Below are positions 5,104-7,220 of a stretch of 7,220 bases of DNA, in pieces. Every line of letters starts with the position of its first letter. Position 1 is the first letter of the stretch. Below the pieces are notes generated by a model. That model saw only the letters and a list, made by a program, of their open reading frames with translations, was not told the origin of the DNA and made no database searches. Made by a program: the position numbers and the translations under genes. Source of the stretch: an uncultured Lachnospiraceae bacterium (GTDB taxonomy: Bacteria; Bacillota; Clostridia; Lachnospirales; Lachnospiraceae). The stretch is from assembly GCA_910586095.1 (NCBI GenBank), contig CAJUHQ010000006.1, positions 58,703-65,922 on the forward strand, given 5' to 3'.

Positions 5104-6444
5104 TTACACAACACCTTGAGCGAGCATTGCATTGACTACTTTCTCAAATCCTGCAATATTTGCCCCTGCTACATAGTTGCCTTCCATGCCATATCTCTTG
5201 GCTGCATCATCAATATTATGATAAATATTAACCATAATCCCTTGAAGTTTTGCATCTACTTCTTCAAATGTCCAGCTTAAGCGCTCACTATTTTGAGACA
5301 TTTCCAAAGCAGAGGTAGCTACGCCGCCCGCATTAGCAGCCTTACCACCAACAAACCATACTCCATTGTTCTGTAAATACTCTGTCGCATCAATAGTTGT
5401 AGGCATATTTGCCCCTTCACATACTGCCTTACAACCATTTGCTACTAATTTCTTGGCATCGTCAATCAACAACTCATTTTGTGTTGCACATGGCAGAGCA
5501 ATATCACATGGAATCTGCCACACGCTGCCATCTTTTGCCTCATGATACTCAGCACTCTTTCTTGCTGCTGCATACTCTGTCAAACGTGCTCTCTTTACTT
5601 CCTTGACTTCTTTGAGCAATGCCACATCAATTCCTTCGGGATCATAAATCCAACCTGTTGAATCAGAACAAGTAACTACCTTAGCCCCCATCTGCTGCGC
5701 CTTCTGTGTCGCATAGATTGCAACATTACCTGCACCAGAAACCGTGACTATTTTTTGCTCCATCGATTCGCCATGACATTTCATTAACTCCTGTGTCAAG
5801 TACAAAAGTCCATATCCTGTCGCTTCTGTTCTTGCAAGAGAACCACCATACGTAAGTCCCTTTCCAGTCAGTACGCCCTCAAAAGAACCTTTGATTCTCT
5901 TATATTGTCCAAACATAAAGCCGATCTCTCTAGCACCTGTTCCAATATCTCCTGCTGGAACATCCACATCTGCACCAATGTACTTGGACAACTCTGTCAT
6001 AAAGCTCTGACAAAATGCCATGATCTCTCTGTCTGACTTGCCCTTTGGATCGAAATCAGAACCGCCCTTTCCACCACCAATTGGAAGGCTTGTCAACGAA
6101 TTTTTAAAAATCTGTTCAAAACCTAAGAATTTGATAATGCCCAAATTTACGGAAGGATGAAGACGAAGACCTCCCTTATATGGCCCAATCGCATTGTTAA
6201 ACTGTACGCGGAATCCGCGATTAACTTGTACCTGCCCGTTGTCATCCACCCACGGAACGCGGAACAAAATCTGACGATCTGGCTCTGTGATTCGCTCTAA
6301 GATTGCATTTTTTCTATAAAGCTCCTCATTGGCTTCAACAACAGGTCTCAAAGAATTCAGTACTTCTGTTACTGCCTGCAAAAACTCAGGCTCACTTGCA
6401 TTTTTTTTCTTTACAAGCTCTAATACCTCATCAACATAAGACAT
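5104..6444 (-). CDS. gdhA: NADP-type glutamate dehydrogenase
   Basis: The 446-residue enzyme interconverts 2-oxoglutarate plus ammonium and L-glutamate with a nicotinamide cofactor; it is a cytoplasmic hexamer and a main entry point for ammonium nitrogen. The substrate domain (about 1-200) has the glutamate-binding segment GPYKGGLRLHPSV (K90), K114, the catalytic lysine K126 in PIGGGKGGSDFDPKGKSD, and D166 in PAGDIGTGAREIG. The Rossmann domain follows with the dinucleotide loop SGAGNVA (236-242). At the end of the second strand it reads CSDSTG (S260-D261-S262), like NADP-dependent enzymes such as E. coli GdhA and unlike the SGPDG of NAD-dependent Clostridium symbiosum GDH, so NADP(H) is favoured. 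Length matches the family. GAAGGAGGA (about 6452-6460) lies 7 nt before the ATG at 6444. Single gene with its own promoter, a leader of about 117 nt and a terminator. Confidence 0.97.
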   Translation of the reverse strand: MSYVDEVLELVKKKNASEPEFLQAVTEVLNSLRPVVEANEELYRKNAILERITEPDRQILFRVPWVDDNGQVQVNRGFRVQFNNAIGPYKGGLRLHPSVNLGIIKFLGFEQIFKNSLTSLPIGGGKGGSDFDPKGKSDREIMAFCQSFMTELSKYIGADVDVPAGDIGTGAREIGFMFGQYKRIKGSFEGVLTGKGLTYGGSLARTEATGYGLLYLTQELMKCHGESMEQKIVTVSGAGNVAIYATQKAQQMGAKVVTCSDSTGWIYDPEGIDVALLKEVKEVKRARLTEYAAARKSAEYHEAKDGSVWQIPCDIALPCATQNELLIDDAKKLVANGCKAVCEGANMPTTIDATEYLQNNGVWFVGGKAANAGGVATSALEMSQNSERLSWTFEEVDAKLQGIMVNIYHNIDDAAKRYGMEGNYVAGANIAGFEKVVNAMLAQGVV

Positions 6445-6490
6445 TTTTAAATCCTCCTTCGCTTTTCATAAACTATATCATTTTCCTGCA

Positions 6491-6510
6491 ATGAATATAT
6501 GTACATTCAT
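6491..6510. promoter_or_regulatory. Dyad in the gdhA leader
   Basis: ATGAAT (6491-6496) and ATTCAT (6505-6510) are inverted around ATATGTAC. It lies in the untranslated leader, 30 nt before the ribosome binding site. It might be an operator or small hairpin; it is short enough to be chance. The rest of the leader (6511-6562) shows no riboswitch I recognise. Confidence 0.25.
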
Positions 6511-6568
6511 CATCCCTTTTACTTTTTTGTTCGTTTCAACACTGTGCTGCGCTAAACTCAACAAATTT

Positions 6569-6597
6569 ATTATAGAATATATTTTTTTTCAACACAA
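6569..6597 (-). promoter_or_regulatory. Promoter of gdhA
   Basis: On the minus strand a perfect -10 TATAAT (6569-6574) is preceded after 17 nt by TTGTGT (6592-6597), a half-matching -35. The spacer is an A-tract followed by TATATTC. Transcription would start near 6562, about 117 nt ahead of the ATG. An AT-rich dyad ATATTAC/GTAATAT (6606-6612, 6628-6634) lies just upstream and could bind an activator. Confidence 0.65.
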
Positions 6598-6789
6598 CAA
6601 AAAATATATTACATGACTCAATTTTGTGTAATATGCTGTAAAAATTCTTTCCATTTATCAAAATTTCCTAACAAAATATCTATATTTCAAACCGCTATAC
6701 TCCACTACCAACAAACTTCTACGCTCTGCCATCCCTTACTATATCAAAATAGTTTCTATATTCTTCCTTGTAAAAGAATCTACTATAAA
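6598..6789 (-). other. Gap with possible decayed coding fragments
   Basis: No intact gene is seen. Two short minus-strand stretches look protein-like in different frames: one ending YKEEYRNYFDIVRDGRA at a TAG (6719-6721), and one, NIDILLGNFDKWKEFLQHIT, ending at a TGA (6618-6620). They could be pieces of one frameshifted gene, but they are too short to assign and could be chance. The upstream dyad of the gdhA promoter lies at 6606-6634. Confidence 0.25.
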
Positions 6790-6862
6790 TCACGCTAACT
6801 CCCATGATTCCGCGAAGCAAAATCTCAAATCAGAATAGGTGAAATTTTATATTTCACACTAT
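6790..6862. repeat. Diverged second copy of the 1-77 repeat
   Basis: TCACGCTAACTCCCAT (6790-6805) matches 15 of 16 bases at 5-20, and GAAATTTTATATTTCACACTA (6841-6861) matches 57-76 apart from one inserted base. The middle also keeps TCAAATCAG, as in TTTCAATCAGG of copy 1. The inner hairpin differs: TGCCTGC/GCAGGCA in copy 1 is GATTCCGC-GAA-GCAAAATC here, which looks like a stem that has lost pairing. The outer stem is also damaged (ATAGGTG against ATGGGAG). It lies 23 nt past the nitroreductase stop, where its GTGAAAT-TTTAT-ATTTCAC dyad (6839-6857) could affect 3'-end formation. Confidence 0.65.
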
Positions 6863-6884
6863 TAAAATAATCTTTTTTTAGAAT

Positions 6885-7220
6885 TTATACATAAGATACA
6901 TACTCTTCTATAGTACATCTTTTAAAATGTTCCTGCGAAGGCGTTGTATCTGTATATCCCATAATTAAAATTGCAACTGGCTCAATATTGTCTGACAAAT
7001 CAAATTCAACTTTGACAGCTTCTGGAATAAAATACATTATCCATGTACTTCCTATGCCAAGTTCTGTTGCTTCCATCATCATATGTGTTGCAACAATACT
7101 TGCATCGATATCACCGCTATCCTTATTATCATAGGATCGTTTCCAGCACTTTTTTCTGTCATAACAAATAATAAATGCAAGCGGTGCATTACAATGACAT
7201 TCTGTGCATTTCTTCAATGT
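6885..7220 (-). CDS. Nitroreductase family protein, C-terminal part (5' end outside window)
   Basis: The frame is open at the window edge, so only the last 112 codons are visible; family members are about 170-190 residues, so roughly a third is missing. These flavin (FMN) enzymes reduce nitro groups, quinones or related electron acceptors with NAD(P)H as cytoplasmic dimers. Visible markers are NAPLAFIICYDRKKCW, the conserved helix DIDASIVATHMMMEATELGIGSTW and the strand PVAILIMGY, followed by a short tail to TAA at 6885-6887. The three Cys near the start (KKCTECHC) lie where this clostridial subgroup often has a short loop; whether they bind metal cannot be told. The FMN phosphate-binding N-terminal Arg/Ser motif lies outside the window. 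Substrate unknown. Confidence 0.88.
   Translation of the reverse strand, partial: TLKKCTECHCNAPLAFIICYDRKKCWKRSYDNKDSGDIDASIVATHMMMEATELGIGSTWIMYFIPEAVKVEFDLSDNIEPVAILIMGYTDTTPSQEHFKRCTIEEYVSYV

Noticed and set aside
6613..6798. 61-codon plus-strand frame
   Set aside because: No ribosome binding site, low-complexity composition, and it runs through the gdhA upstream dyad and into the repeat copy.

Overview
The window looks like chromosomal DNA of a low-GC, Gram-positive gut-type Clostridia, most likely Lachnospiraceae. This rests on AT-rich intergenic DNA, strong GGAGG ribosome binding sites, sigma-A-type promoters, a hexameric glutamate dehydrogenase of the clostridial type, and a GNAT and a small XRE regulator in styles typical of that family. 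The genus cannot be fixed from sequence alone. Most of the window is ordinary chromosomal gene content. The unusual material is in the spaces between genes.

Layout. Positions 1-1131 hold no intact gene. They carry a 64-nt repeat unit with 13-nt direct repeats at its ends (1-77), an imperfect palindrome (269-323), an AT-rich hairpin (411-438), a compact structured element open on both strands (446-592), and the C-terminal stub of an OmpR-type response regulator (649-777, minus). A Nudix hydrolase (1132-1752, minus) is divergent from an HD-GYP protein (plus). The HD-GYP gene has an almost perfect promoter (1928-1956), which shows that its true start is the GTG at 2003. It converges with a GNAT acetyltransferase (3264-4016, minus) across a shared stem-loop. 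Upstream on the minus strand is a two-gene unit: an unrecognised 44-residue ORF (4594-4728) followed by an XRE-family regulator (4174-4545), with an extended -10 promoter and a perfect dyad in front. gdhA (5104-6444, minus) follows. Its 3' untranslated region holds a 133-nt element bounded by 20-bp inverted repeats, and then a classic intrinsic terminator (4893-4931). gdhA has a TATAAT promoter at 6569-6597. A decayed relative of the 1-77 repeat lies at 6790-6862, and the window ends inside a nitroreductase gene (6885-7220, minus).

Function. The genes do not form one pathway. gdhA handles ammonium/glutamate nitrogen metabolism. The HD-GYP protein is probably a cyclic-dinucleotide phosphodiesterase. 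Nudix, GNAT and nitroreductase are housekeeping or accessory enzymes, each apparently its own transcription unit. The only multi-gene unit is the small ORF plus XRE pair, which is also the best candidate for something undescribed. The second is the set of structured intergenic elements, especially the pair of related repeats whose outer scaffold is conserved while the inner hairpin differs. No mobile-element gene, CRISPR array, tRNA or rRNA was seen.
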